In this document: positions 38,061-47,745 of the stretch, piece after piece
Position numbering within the stretch: the first letter of the stretch is position 1
Layout of the letters: the number at the start of each line of letters is the position of its first letter
Source of the DNA: an uncultured Schlesneria sp.
Lineage (GTDB): Bacteria; Planctomycetota; Planctomycetia; Planctomycetales; Planctomycetaceae
Assembly (NCBI GenBank): GCA_903858935.1
Contig: CAIOKO010000102.1
Span: 1 to 64,000 of the forward strand
Direction of reading: 5' to 3'
Length of the DNA: 64,000 nt
Notes under the pieces: model-generated
What the model saw: only the letters and a program-made list of their open reading frames with translations
Told to the model about the DNA's origin: nothing
Database searches by the model: none
Made by a program: the position numbers and the translations under genes

Positions 38061-38757
38061 TGTCTTCAAACTCCTGAAACCAACCAAAACCGTATCGTGT
38101 CTCGCAGCGCGGTCGTTCCCCATTGGACAGACTCTAGGATACGATCGAGATCGATGCTTTCCGAAATAGGATATCGTTTTTGATGCAGTGACGGGAAGGG
38201 ACGCGGTTTCGGAAAACGAAGAGTCTTTTTTGATCACCCTTGCAAGTTCGGCTCAGTCGCCGCGCTTCGTTACGGGTAACTGCGGTGATTTATTCCCGCA
38301 AACTACTGTCAATTCTTTTTTCTTCTCATTTGTTGAAATTCCTGAAGCATCAGGATTGTAAAAGGCCACTCAGCATTTCCGCGATTGAAAACGCGAAAGA
38401 TCTTTCCCCACTTGACTTACCGTTCGTAGCATGCAAAGGTGAAAGGCTCAAAAAACGACTTTTCAACGATTAATTCAACTATCCCCTTCTCTCAGGATGA
38501 CGAATACTTCGAGCCATGGTTGGCTGGCAGATTGCTGGAACTTGTGGAAACCGATGTGAAGCTGTTCGTCGGTCGGCAGGCCACTCATCCTGGATCTTGC
38601 TAGCATCCACGCAGAAAACACGAAATACATGACTTGCGTTATTTGAGCTTCGATTCGCTGTCCATAAGCAACGCGATATCCGCGTGAAAATACCCGAACT
38701 CTTAAAGGGAAACCACACTTCGGTACCTCACCGGCATTTGTGGCCGAGGACGGTTTG
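38061..38757. other. Divergent spacer without a recognisable gene
   Basis: 697 nt between fba and the pyruvyltransferase-like gene. Several short frames exist on both strands, none with a ribosome binding site or family resemblance. Composition is more AT-rich than the neighbours, which fits an acquired or decayed stretch. Confidence 0.45.
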
Positions 38758-39717
38758 ATGCGGCTTTACCACTGGAAAGCGCCTGCCGGAAATTTTGGGG
38801 ATGACCTCAACCCCTGGTTATGGGAACAACTTATTCCCGAGCTATCAGAGCTAGGTGATGACACTGTTGTCTTTTCCGGCGTGGGCTCATCCCTCCATGA
38901 ACTTTTGCCTAAGGGCTCCGTGAATGTTTTGCTCGGGCCAGGTGCAGGGTACGACTCGATTCCGAGGCGGAATTATCAGATCTACGCGTTACGGGGTCAG
39001 CTCACTGCGAGAGCGATGAAAGCGCCTGCGGATATTCCGCTAGGTGATCCTGCTGTTCTGATCTCACGTCTCTACCAGCCTAAAATTGCGGCGTCGGATC
39101 GGCCGCCGGTGGTCTTTGTGCCACACTGGACCACAATGGAACTTGGCGGATGGGAAGAGCCTTGCCAACGCTCGGGGTGTGTACTCGTCGATCCCCGAAT
39201 GGAATACCTCTTCGTGTTTGACCAGATCGCAAGTGCCCGGCTCGTCATTGCTGAATCGATGCATGCCGCCATTATCGCAGATTCTTTTCGAGTTCCCTGG
39301 ATTCCCGTGGTTTGCACCCATCGCATGGATTTCAAATGGCGAGACTGGCTTTCTCCATTACGCCTCGATTATGAACCGCACATGCTAGGGGCTCCTGAGT
39401 TACAATGGCTGGCGTTGACGAGCCAAGATCAAAGTCGTGAGGTGGGTGGTGAACTCGTTCTAAAACACCCCGGAGTCATCGAGTCATGGAGACGCCGCGT
39501 CCGCTGGCAATATTCCGGCCTGATGTTGAAATATTTCCGATGCTTTCGTGAACGCGTTCTGGATGCGCGGACTCAGTCATTAAGCTCGCTGCTCGGGAAC
39601 CAAATTGGAGTGCTGAGCAATTCCGTATTGTTGAACGAATGTCAGGATTCGCTTCTGGTCGCATGTGATCGGCTGCGCGCCGACTGGAGCCGACCGTCGG
39701 GGCCAGCCAGTGTGTAA
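38758..39717 (+). CDS. ExoV-like polysaccharide pyruvyl transferase family protein
   Basis: 319 residues from ATG 38758, which has GAGGA 7 nt upstream (the frame also opens with GTG 38740). The N-terminus MRLYHWKAPAGNFGDDLNPW is the typical start of the family, with the GNFGDDL donor-site motif. Later stretches RGQLTARAMK, PLGDPAVL, FVPHWTTME, and ARLVIAESMHAAIIADSFRVPWIPV complete the GT-B-like pattern. Members add pyruvate ketals to surface polysaccharide or work as related transferases. It stands alone among unrelated genes, directly followed by a glycosyltransferase remnant, so it may be the survivor of a small glycan locus. Confidence 0.85.
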   Translation: MRLYHWKAPAGNFGDDLNPWLWEQLIPELSELGDDTVVFSGVGSSLHELLPKGSVNVLLGPGAGYDSIPRRNYQIYALRGQLTARAMKAPADIPLGDPAVLISRLYQPKIAASDRPPVVFVPHWTTMELGGWEEPCQRSGCVLVDPRMEYLFVFDQIASARLVIAESMHAAIIADSFRVPWIPVVCTHRMDFKWRDWLSPLRLDYEPHMLGAPELQWLALTSQDQSREVGGELVLKHPGVIESWRRRVRWQYSGLMLKYFRCFRERVLDARTQSLSSLLGNQIGVLSNSVLLNECQDSLLVACDRLRADWSRPSGPASV

Positions 39718-39728
39718 GGAAATCGTCC

Positions 39729-39950
39729 ATGCTCACATTTGTCGTTCCCGTCAGGCATCCTGAGAAGGCAATGGATGGTACTGGTCCCCCCGGGTTGCAT
39801 ACGTACTCAGATGTCTGCGACGAATCATGTCGATTCGGTATCTTTCCGATGCTCTCCGTCAAGAGTTCTTCGGCCGGTCAAAGCAAAACTACTAAGCGGG
39901 TTCGCCTGAATAAGTGCGATATCGACCATTTTGTCGACGTTCAAATATGA
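39729..39950 (+). pseudogene. Truncated glycosyltransferase start
   Basis: The frame begins MLTFVVPVRHPEKAMDGT, close to the N-terminus of a GT-A glycosyltransferase family (usual form MLTF-(I/V)-(I/V)-PVRHP), with AAGGAA 8 nt before the ATG and only 11 nt after the pyruvyltransferase stop. After about 16 residues the resemblance ends and the frame closes at 73 codons. It looks like the remaining 5-prime end of a deleted second gene of the operon. The 3-prime neighbour on the opposite strand is the kinase pair. Confidence rests on the short N-terminal match. Confidence 0.4.
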
Positions 39951-39956
39951 ATTGAG

Positions 39957-42900
39957 CTACTCAGGCTTGCTGAACTCGCCAGCGTCGTATTTCTTCCAGA
40001 ACTCGGCGGCGGAGAATTCGCCCCATCCTCGAGTGCCAAATCGTTCGATCGATTTCATGTTTCGAACGATATCAATCCCCTTCGTGATATTCTTTGGCGT
40101 AAAGTGCAATTGAGTGAGCTTCATTCCTTCGAGTGGCGTCACGTCGGACACAGGCGTTTCGCTGAAACCCACTATCGACAAAGACATCCGACTTTCAATT
40201 AGCGGCGAGAGGTCGGCCACTTTCGTTTGTTGGAAATAAATGAAATTCAACGGCATTCCCCTGAGTGGCGAAATGTCAGAGACACTTGTGGCCGCGAACG
40301 AGAAGAATGTTAAATTCATCCCTTTCAGTGGGGAAAGATCAGAGATCTTTGTTTGTGTGATGCCGAGGTTGGTCAAGCCCATCCCTTGAATTTGCGAAAG
40401 ATTCGTGATTTGTGTTCCGTCGCACATGAGTAACCAAAGCGGCAGATCTCGCACGGGAGACAGGTCGGAAACTTTTGTGTTCGAGACATACAGATTTCCG
40501 AGAGTCATCCCTTTGAGCGGCGACAAGTCCGACAATTGCCCTTTTTCCGGGCCGCTGCCATTGCAGTTCAAAGCAAACAAACCTGTGAGCGTCCTCACCG
40601 GCGAAATGTCTGTCACATTGTCGGTGACAAAACCGAGCCGTTTAACGACTCCGTTTTCGATGAACGGCGGCTTGTTTTCCCCGTCGGTCACCTTCCCATC
40701 GAACCCCGGATTGAGTTCCACCAACTTCTTGCTGACGGCCTCCACCTGCTTCTCGGCAGGCATGGCCTGCACGTCTTTCATCCATTGATCGAAGCCGGGC
40801 ATCTGGAAGGCGAGTGGTTTCGATGGCGTTGGCTTGCCAAATTCGCCAGCATCGTACTTCTTCCAAAACTCTTCTGGAGTGAATGGTTTTTCTGGGTTGA
40901 AGCCCCAACCAATCGTCTCCGTGGAAATCGTCTTAAGGGTTGCCATCTGCCGGATGCGGTCCATGCCCTTCATGATGTTTTTGGGAGTAAAAAAAATTCG
41001 TTCCAATTTCATTCCGTCGAGCGGGGTCAGGTCTGAAACCTTGTTTTCAGTACAGAGTAATTCCGTCAACGGCATCCCCTTGAGCGGGGACAGGTCGGCA
41101 ATGTTAGTGGCGCTGCAAGCAAGGGTGGCCAGGTTCATTCCCCGAAGCGGAGAAATGTCCGATACCGCTGTTGCAGTGAAATCCAGTAAACCTAACGGCA
41201 TTCCTTTGAGCGGCGACAGGTCGAATACCGGCGTGTTGACACAATTCAAACTAACGAGTTTCATGTCTTTCAGCGGTGACAAGTCGGACACTTTTGAACC
41301 CCAGCAATTGATAACCTCCAGTGGCATTCCTTTGAGTGGGGAAATGTTGGAGACTTGCGTAGCATTGAAGGTCAACGACTTTAAATTCATCCCTTTCAGT
41401 GGCGAAAGATCGGACAAATCTGCGTTATATCCGCAAGCGAACCCCGTCAGTCCCATCCCGTTTACTGGCGACAGGTCGCGCAAAGTTCCTTTGCCCTGCG
41501 AACTGCCTTGAACAAGCAACGCTGTTAGTCCTTTCAATGCCAACACCGGCGAGATATCGCTTACGTGATCCGTAGAAAAACCAATCTCAACTACGACGCC
41601 GTTTTCGATTTCGGGTTTCGCCCCCCAAATGCCTCCGATCTTCCCATCAAACCCCGGATTGAGCTCCATCAACTTCTTGGACACCGCGTCGACTTGCTTA
41701 TCGGCAGGCATTGCTTGCACGTCTTTGATCCATTGCTGGAATGCTGGGGATTCCCACGGCTTGCTGCCCGCGACGTCCGCTTTCTTCAGTGGTTTCAACT
41801 CTGCCGTGATCGCCTCGGTCTTTCCCGACTTGATCTCAAAGCTGTCGGTGAAGATTTCAAATCCGTCCTTTTGAACTTTCAGCCGATGCTTACCCTCAAC
41901 AACCGTGATCTTAATCGGCCCTTTGTCCCCCTTCCGGGTAATTTCAACGGTGTCCTTTTCATTCAGCACTTGGACATCAGCATCAGGCTCAGTCACTGTG
42001 ACAACCAATGTGCCGTCCCCAGACCTGGTCTTCATGTTGATGACCACAGCCGCCAGCAGGAACATCGCACCCAAAACAGCAGCCCCGATCAGAAGCCGTT
42101 TTTTTCGATCGTTAAGCAGCGAGTTAGTCCCTTTATTAACGGGTTTCTTCGGCAGCGCCTTCGTGCGAACGGGTTTCGCCGGTGCTGAGGGTAGGTTGTC
42201 GAGAAAGTTTGTGAAGTTCGCCGCCGTTGACGGTTCGACCGACTTGTTTGTAGGCGAGGCGTTTGATTTGACGACCGTTTCCCGTGTTGGGGACGCCAAC
42301 GTCATCGCGTGAGACGACACCGATTTGTCGTGTGCAAGAATCGGCTGTTCGGTATCCGAAGACTGTAAGGCAACTGTATTCAGTTGATCCTGACGACAGC
42401 CTTCCAGAGCGACAATCACTTCTGTCATCGACTGGTAACGATCTTCGATTTTCTTGGCGACCATCTTCTTGAAGACCGCTTCAAGCGGTTCCGGGACTTC
42501 GGCACGAGCAGAACGCAGCGACGGAATCGGCTGTTCCCGATGAGCCAACAACTTTTTCATGAGCGTATCGCCTTCGTAGGTTGGTGTGCCGGTCAGCAAG
42601 TAAAACAGCGAACAACCCAACGCATAGATATCAGTACGAGCATCAGCCGTCTTCGTGTCCAGGGCCTGTTCGGGGGACATATAATCGACGGTTCCCATCA
42701 CCGCGCCAGTGTTTGTCAGATCGGCCTGCGTCGTAGCCTCGCTATCACTACTCAGGCGAGCCAGCCCCATATCCAGAATCTTGACCGTTCCCTCTGCGTC
42801 CAAAAGGAGATTGGCCGGTTTAATATCCCGATGCACAATCCCCTGCTTGTGGGCGGCTTCCAGTCCTTTTGCAGCCTGCAGGATGTAGTTGACCGCCGTA

Positions 42901-43402
42901 TTAACCGGGAACCGACCATCCTTTTTGACCAGGGCTGACAGATCACTCCCGTCCACCAGTTCCATCACAAGGAAGTGAACGCCGTGGGCGCAGTCGGCAT
43001 CGTGAGCCGCAACAATATTGGGATGACTGATCTTCGCAGCCGCTTTCACTCCGGTTCAAACCGGGCGATCGCGTCTTTGTCTTTCGTCAAAGCGGCCGGC
43101 AGCACCTTGACCGCGACCAGGCGATCCATTCGCAGATGCCGAGCTTTATACACCTGCCCCATGCCACCCGCCCCGATCTTTTCCATCAGAACGTAGTTCC
43201 CCAGAACAAGCGATTTGCCCTTCCCTTTAGATATTTCTTCCGCCTGAAATTTCGTCAGTTTTTTCTTGCGGACAAGCTCCAAAGCCAACTCTTCGGCACT
43301 CTTGGGAGAAGCCCTCGGTGGTAAAAAGTCCTTCAGCGTTTCGCCAGCGACAATGCCGCTGTCCTCCAGCTGCTGAACAAACTTTTCAAGAGGAACGGCC
43401 AT
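39957..43402 (-). pseudogene. Ser/Thr kinase - TM - PEGA - LRR protein, split by a one-base deletion
   Basis: Two frames, 43402-43046 (118 codons, MAVPLEKFVQQLEDSG) and 43049-39957 (1030 codons), together reconstruct a protein parallel to the kinase at 43504-47328. The first frame has the helical extension, GAGGMGQVYKA loop and VAVKVL lysine, and ends ARFEPE. The intact paralogue reads GAACGGGAAGTG at this point and this copy reads GAACCGGAGTG, one A short. The second frame continues [45 protein letters not shown], then TM helix [19 protein letters not shown], a PEGA-like segment and two LRR-type blocks. The frames overlap by GTGA, so a coupled two-piece product cannot be excluded. Everything else is intact, so the lesion is recent or a sequencing error. 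Confidence 0.8.
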
Positions 43403-43484
43403 CGTCGGCAGCCTCGTTCAAAGGCAAGGACATGGAACAAAGCGGTTCTCACCGAAAGTCGTGGCATTTGCCAGAGAAATGGGT
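43403..43484 (-). repeat. Duplicated 82-bp leader, copy 1
   Basis: Upstream of the split kinase gene; matches 47329-47410 in front of the intact paralogue at most positions and the same length (CGTTCAAAGGCAAGGACATG is shared, as is GGCATTTGCCAGAGAAATGG). The gene duplication therefore included the 5-prime regulatory region. Confidence 0.75.
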
Positions 43485-43503
43485 CAGTCAACACCCGCCA
43501 ATC

Positions 43504-46500
43504 CTACTTCTTCTTTTCGACTTGTTTCCAGAACTCCGCTGATGATTTGTTGTTGATCGTCTCCAGAGTCTTGATGGAGCGGAGGATTTCTGTGTCCCGT
43601 TCGGGCTTGAAGTCGAACAAAAGTGTCTTAAGCGGTAGTTCCTTGAGTATCGAGAAGTCAGAAACTTTCGTGCCGTGACATAACAATCCTTGCAGCGGCA
43701 TCCCTCTCAGCACTGAAATATCAGAAACTTTTGTCTCACCAAAAGACAAGTATTCGAGCTTCATGTTCTTCAGAGGCGTCAAATCACTTACTTGTGAATG
43801 TCCGAAGCTAATTCGAGTGATCTTCATTCCATCCAATGGAGAAAGGTCATAGACTTTTTTCGCATCGTCAAGGTAAAGCTCTTTTAAGGGCATCCCTTTC
43901 AGCGGCATCAAATGCGATACATTGGAACCCACACAAGAAAGTATAGTGAGCGGCATTTCGTGAAGCGGTGACAAATTAGAAACTTGAGTGAAATCACAAC
44001 GAAGCGAAGCCAGTTTCAGATCGTTTATCGGTGAGAGATCGGAAACCTTTCCCTTGCCGATTCCGCTTCCAGAACAGCTGAGATCTGTCAACCCGGTTAA
44101 AGCCCGCACCGGAGAAATATCTTTCACCTCGTTTGAAAGAAAGCCGATGCTTTTAACGACATCTTTTTCGATGACGGGAGTCCCAACCCCTCCAGCATCC
44201 GTCAACTTCCCATCGAATCCCGGATTGAGTTCCTTCAACTTCTTGCTGACCGCTTCCACCTGCTTCTCGGCAGGCATCGCTTGCACGTGTTTAATCCAAC
44301 TTTCGAAACCGGGAATCTGGAAGGCCAGTTTCGATGGCTTTTTGAACTCCCCAGCGTCGTATTTCTTCCAGAACTGATCGGGAGTGAACTTATTTTTATC
44401 ATCCCAACCAATTCCGATGCTCTTGAGGCTTTTCATCCGGCGGATGGCGTCTAACCCACTGAGGATCGTCGCGGGGGTGAAAATCAAGTTGTCTAACTCA
44501 ATTCCCCGCAGTGGCTCAACGTTCGTGACTTTGGTCCCAAGAATATTCAAGTCCTTCAGCGGCATCCCTTTGATCGGCGACAAATCGAACAGTGGAGTTT
44601 GCCCGAAGTCTGCGACTCTCAGCGTCATTCCGATCAACGGTGTTAAATTTGATACGTTGGTACCTGGGCATACAATCTCTCGTAAAGGCATTCCAGCTAA
44701 AGGAGCGATGTCTGAAAGTGAGAGATTCTGAGAGCATTCGAGACGAACGAGGTGCATCCCATTCAGCGGTGACAGGTCGAACAATCCGCCGTTTGCACGT
44801 GTGCCAATGTTGCTGCTGCCCCTGCAAACCAGAACCTGTAATCCCGTTAACGCCCTCAAAGGGGATAGATCGCTTAACCGATCCGTATAGACTTTCAGTT
44901 GCGTGACCACCCCATCGACAATCGACGGCGGACCTTGTGCGTAGGAATTTGCGAGCTTCCCATCAAATCCCGGATTCAACTCCATCAACTTTGTCGAGAC
45001 CGCCTTTAACTGCTTTTCGGCGGGCATCGCCTGCACGTCTTTCACCCATTGCTGGAAGGCGGGACTGTTCCATTTTTCGGAAGAACTGTTCTGGGGGGCT
45101 ATTTCTGCGATCCTGATATTTCGGAATCGCACCGCATTCTTCTGAGATTGCAGGCCGATCCGGCCTTTTGTTCGTTTCCATGCGGGATAGGCGTTGGGGC
45201 GGCTTGCCAATTCGCTTACGTCCAGCTTGAGTACTTCTGTCCCATTGACTGCGATCTTTAATTTGCGGGAGTGAAGGTTCATTTCCAGCGAATTCCACGC
45301 ATCCCCCGACTTTTCTTTGGCCTGTTGTTTCACGGGAATAAATCCCGCATCCACGGTGTTTGCCAGGTCCGACCAGACCCCTCCCGTGGCCCAGCCGGCA
45401 ATCTGACCGATCTGAACTTCCAGATGTTCTTTGTCTGCAGGTGAAGCGAGAATGGCAACGCCGCTGTTTGATCCTTCTTCTGTCTGATACTCCAATCTCA
45501 ACACAAATTCGGCGTATTCGTTATTTGAGAGCAGCCAACCGCCACCTTTTCCGGTTGCCGTTAAGACATGTTTAGAAGCGTCTACTTTCCAGTTACTTTG
45601 GTCGCCTTCTCGTATCCATCCTGTAAGATCTCGACCATTAAAAATGTCCACGAATTTGAGGTCGTCGAGTGGATTTGAACTGTCGACCGGCCCGGCCACC
45701 GCTGCGTTGACTTGCGGTATCAACTCTGCCCGGATCGACTTGGTCTTGCCAGATTTGATCTCAAAACTGTCCGTGAAAATTTCAAAGCCGTCCTTCTGAA
45801 TCCTCAGCCGATGCTTCCCCGGTACGACCGTAATCTTGATCGGCCCATCCTCTCCCTTGCGGGTCATCTCAACCGTGTTCTTTTCATTCAGCACTTCGAC
45901 GTCAGCATCGGGCTCAGTCACTGTCACAACCAAAGTGCCGTCCCCAGACCTGGTCTTCATATTGATGACCACACCCGCCAGCAGGAACAAAGCCCCCAGA
46001 ACCGCAGCACCGATCAGAAGCAGTTTTTTCTGGTCTTTGAGAAGCGAATTCGCCCCTTTTGTGACAGGCTTTTTCGGCTGCGTCTTCGTGCGGATGGGTT
46101 TTGTCGGTGTCGAGGGGAGATTGTCGAGAAAGTTTGCGAAGCTCGCCACCGGGGACGATTCGACCGACTTGCTTGTTGACGAGATGTTTGAGTTGACCAT
46201 CGTTTCCCGTGTCTGGGATGGTAGCGTCATCACTGGTGACGAACCCGATTTGTCTTGTACAAGAATCGGCTGGCCGGTCTCTGAAGACTGGATGGCAACC
46301 GTGTTCGCTTGACCACAACGACAGCCTTCCAGGGCGGCAATGACTTCCGTCATCGTCTGGTAACGATCTTCGACTTTCTTTGCGACCATCTTCTTGAAGA
46401 CTGCGTCAACGGGCTCCGCGACTTCGGCACGTGAAGAACGCAACGACGGTATCGGTTGTTCCCGATGGGCCAACAACTTCATCATAAGCGTGTTGCCTTG

Positions 46501-47328
46501 ATAGGTTGTCGTGCCGGTCAGCAGGTAAAAGAGCGAACAACCTAACGCACAGATATCTGTACGGGCATCAGCCGTCTTCGTGTCCATCGCCTGTTCGGGG
46601 GACATGTAATCGACAGTCCCCATCACGATACCGGTGCTTGTCAGGCCGGCTTGTGCTGCCGCGTCATTATCACTACTCAGGCGAGCCAGCCCCATATCCA
46701 GAATCTTCACTGTTCCCTTTTTGTCGAGAAGCAGGTTGGCTGGTTTAATGTCCCGGTGAACAAGCCCTTCGGCGTGAGCGGCTTCCAGTCCTTTGGCGGC
46801 TTGAAGGATGTAGTTCACCGCCGCCTCAACGGCTAAACATCCATCCTTGTCAACAAGGGCCGAAAGGTCACTCCCATCCACGAGTTCCATCACGAGAAAG
46901 TGGACACCATTGGCACAATCAGCATCATGAGCCGCGACAATATTGGGATGACTGATCTTCGCGGCCGCTTTCACTTCCCGTTCAAATCGGGCGATCGCGG
47001 CATTGTCTCTCGTCATGGCAGCTGGCAGCACCTTGACCGCGACGAGGCGATCCATTCGCAGATGCCGAGCTTTATACACCTGCCCCATGCCACCTGCCCC
47101 GATTTTTTCCATCAGGACGTAGTTGCCCAGAACTAGCGTTTTTCCCTTCCCTTTAGAAACAACCTCCGCCTGAAATCTCGTCAGTTTTTTCTTGCGGACC
47201 AGTTCCAGAGCCAGCTCTTCGGCACTCTGGGGAGATGCCCTGGGGGGCAAAAAGTCCTTCAACGTTTCGCCAGCGACGATGCCGCTTTCTTCAAGCTGCT
47301 GAATAAACTTTTCGAGAGGGAGGGCCAT
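43504..47328 (-). CDS. Ser/Thr protein kinase - TM - PEGA - DUF1080 - LRR protein
   Basis: 1274 residues. Order: helical N-terminal extension (1-66); kinase (about 70-340) with GAGGMGQVYKA, VAVKVL lysine, [13 protein letters not shown] catalytic loop, DMG in place of DFG, and MSPEQAMD; Ser/Thr-rich linker; membrane helix (about 436-456); PEGA-like domain ([19 protein letters not shown]); a DUF1080/concanavalin-like domain (about 550-740, FVDIFNGRDLTGWI; VLRLEYQTEEGSNSGVAI); then two modules each starting with [13 protein letters not shown] and followed by LRR-like repeats of about 22 residues (DLSPLNGMHL, DLSPIKGMPL). The kinase is cytoplasmic; the rest should lie outside the membrane and may sense a sugar-containing ligand. 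The paralogue at 39957-43402 lacks the DUF1080 domain. Confidence 0.92.
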   Translation of the reverse strand: MALPLEKFIQQLEESGIVAGETLKDFLPPRASPQSAEELALELVRKKKLTRFQAEVVSKGKGKTLVLGNYVLMEKIGAGGMGQVYKARHLRMDRLVAVKVLPAAMTRDNAAIARFEREVKAAAKISHPNIVAAHDADCANGVHFLVMELVDGSDLSALVDKDGCLAVEAAVNYILQAAKGLEAAHAEGLVHRDIKPANLLLDKKGTVKILDMGLARLSSDNDAAAQAGLTSTGIVMGTVDYMSPEQAMDTKTADARTDICALGCSLFYLLTGTTTYQGNTLMMKLLAHREQPIPSLRSSRAEVAEPVDAVFKKMVAKKVEDRYQTMTEVIAALEGCRCGQANTVAIQSSETGQPILVQDKSGSSPVMTLPSQTRETMVNSNISSTSKSVESSPVASFANFLDNLPSTPTKPIRTKTQPKKPVTKGANSLLKDQKKLLLIGAAVLGALFLLAGVVINMKTRSGDGTLVVTVTEPDADVEVLNEKNTVEMTRKGEDGPIKITVVPGKHRLRIQKDGFEIFTDSFEIKSGKTKSIRAELIPQVNAAVAGPVDSSNPLDDLKFVDIFNGRDLTGWIREGDQSNWKVDASKHVLTATGKGGGWLLSNNEYAEFVLRLEYQTEEGSNSGVAILASPADKEHLEVQIGQIAGWATGGVWSDLANTVDAGFIPVKQQAKEKSGDAWNSLEMNLHSRKLKIAVNGTEVLKLDVSELASRPNAYPAWKRTKGRIGLQSQKNAVRFRNIRIAEIAPQNSSSEKWNSPAFQQWVKDVQAMPAEKQLKAVSTKLMELNPGFDGKLANSYAQGPPSIVDGVVTQLKVYTDRLSDLSPLRALTGLQVLVCRGSSNIGTRANGGLFDLSPLNGMHLVRLECSQNLSLSDIAPLAGMPLREIVCPGTNVSNLTPLIGMTLRVADFGQTPLFDLSPIKGMPLKDLNILGTKVTNVEPLRGIELDNLIFTPATILSGLDAIRRMKSLKSIGIGWDDKNKFTPDQFWKKYDAGEFKKPSKLAFQIPGFESWIKHVQAMPAEKQVEAVSKKLKELNPGFDGKLTDAGGVGTPVIEKDVVKSIGFLSNEVKDISPVRALTGLTDLSCSGSGIGKGKVSDLSPINDLKLASLRCDFTQVSNLSPLHEMPLTILSCVGSNVSHLMPLKGMPLKELYLDDAKKVYDLSPLDGMKITRISFGHSQVSDLTPLKNMKLEYLSFGETKVSDISVLRGMPLQGLLCHGTKVSDFSILKELPLKTLLFDFKPERDTEILRSIKTLETINNKSSAEFWKQVEKKK

Positions 47329-47410
47329 CGTCGGCAGCTTCGTTCAAAGGCAAGGACATGGGATAAAACGATTCTCATCGAAAATCGGGGCATTTGCCAG
47401 AGAAATGGGT
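47329..47410 (-). repeat. Duplicated 82-bp leader, copy 2
   Basis: Upstream of the intact kinase gene; partner of 43403-43484. The shared block probably holds the promoter and leader of both kinase genes. Confidence 0.75.
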
Positions 47411-47745
47411 TCTTTAATGTTCGAAGGTCGCTTACTTTCCCGTCGTTACCAAGTCAGCCGTGGTCACCATGGCTGACGACCACGGCCATCGAGTCAGTTC
47501 GCAAGTTCGTTGAGCTGAGATGTCGGGATTTCCCCAGTCGTATTTTCGATTTCGGGAATGTCGCTTGTACTCTTGAAGTCAAACGATGCGACTCGCGTGC
47601 CTCTCGAACGCAAATTTACTAGACTACTTGTCACGTGATTCGATCGCATTCAACCGCTCGTCCATTGTCTGGCCGTTTTGCGGAGATGCCATCGGCACAC
47701 TTGTTTCTTTCACACCCGAAATAGACCTTGAGATTGAAATAACAA
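47411..47745. other. Divergent spacer upstream of lpd
   Basis: 335 nt between the kinase leader and lpd. It contains one clear inverted repeat, GCCGTGGTC (47457-47465) with GACCACGGC (47478-47486), without a T run, and no gene. It should contain the lpd promoter. Confidence 0.45.

Noticed and set aside
39957-47328. CRISPR-like array from regularly spaced similar strings in the kinase genes
   Set aside because: The periodic similarity is the 22-residue LRR-type protein repeat inside coding sequence, with diverged units and no spacers.
47457-47486. Terminator at the GCCGTGGTC inverted repeat
   Set aside because: No T run on either strand and no gene ends nearby, so it is mentioned only as an inverted repeat in a divergent spacer.
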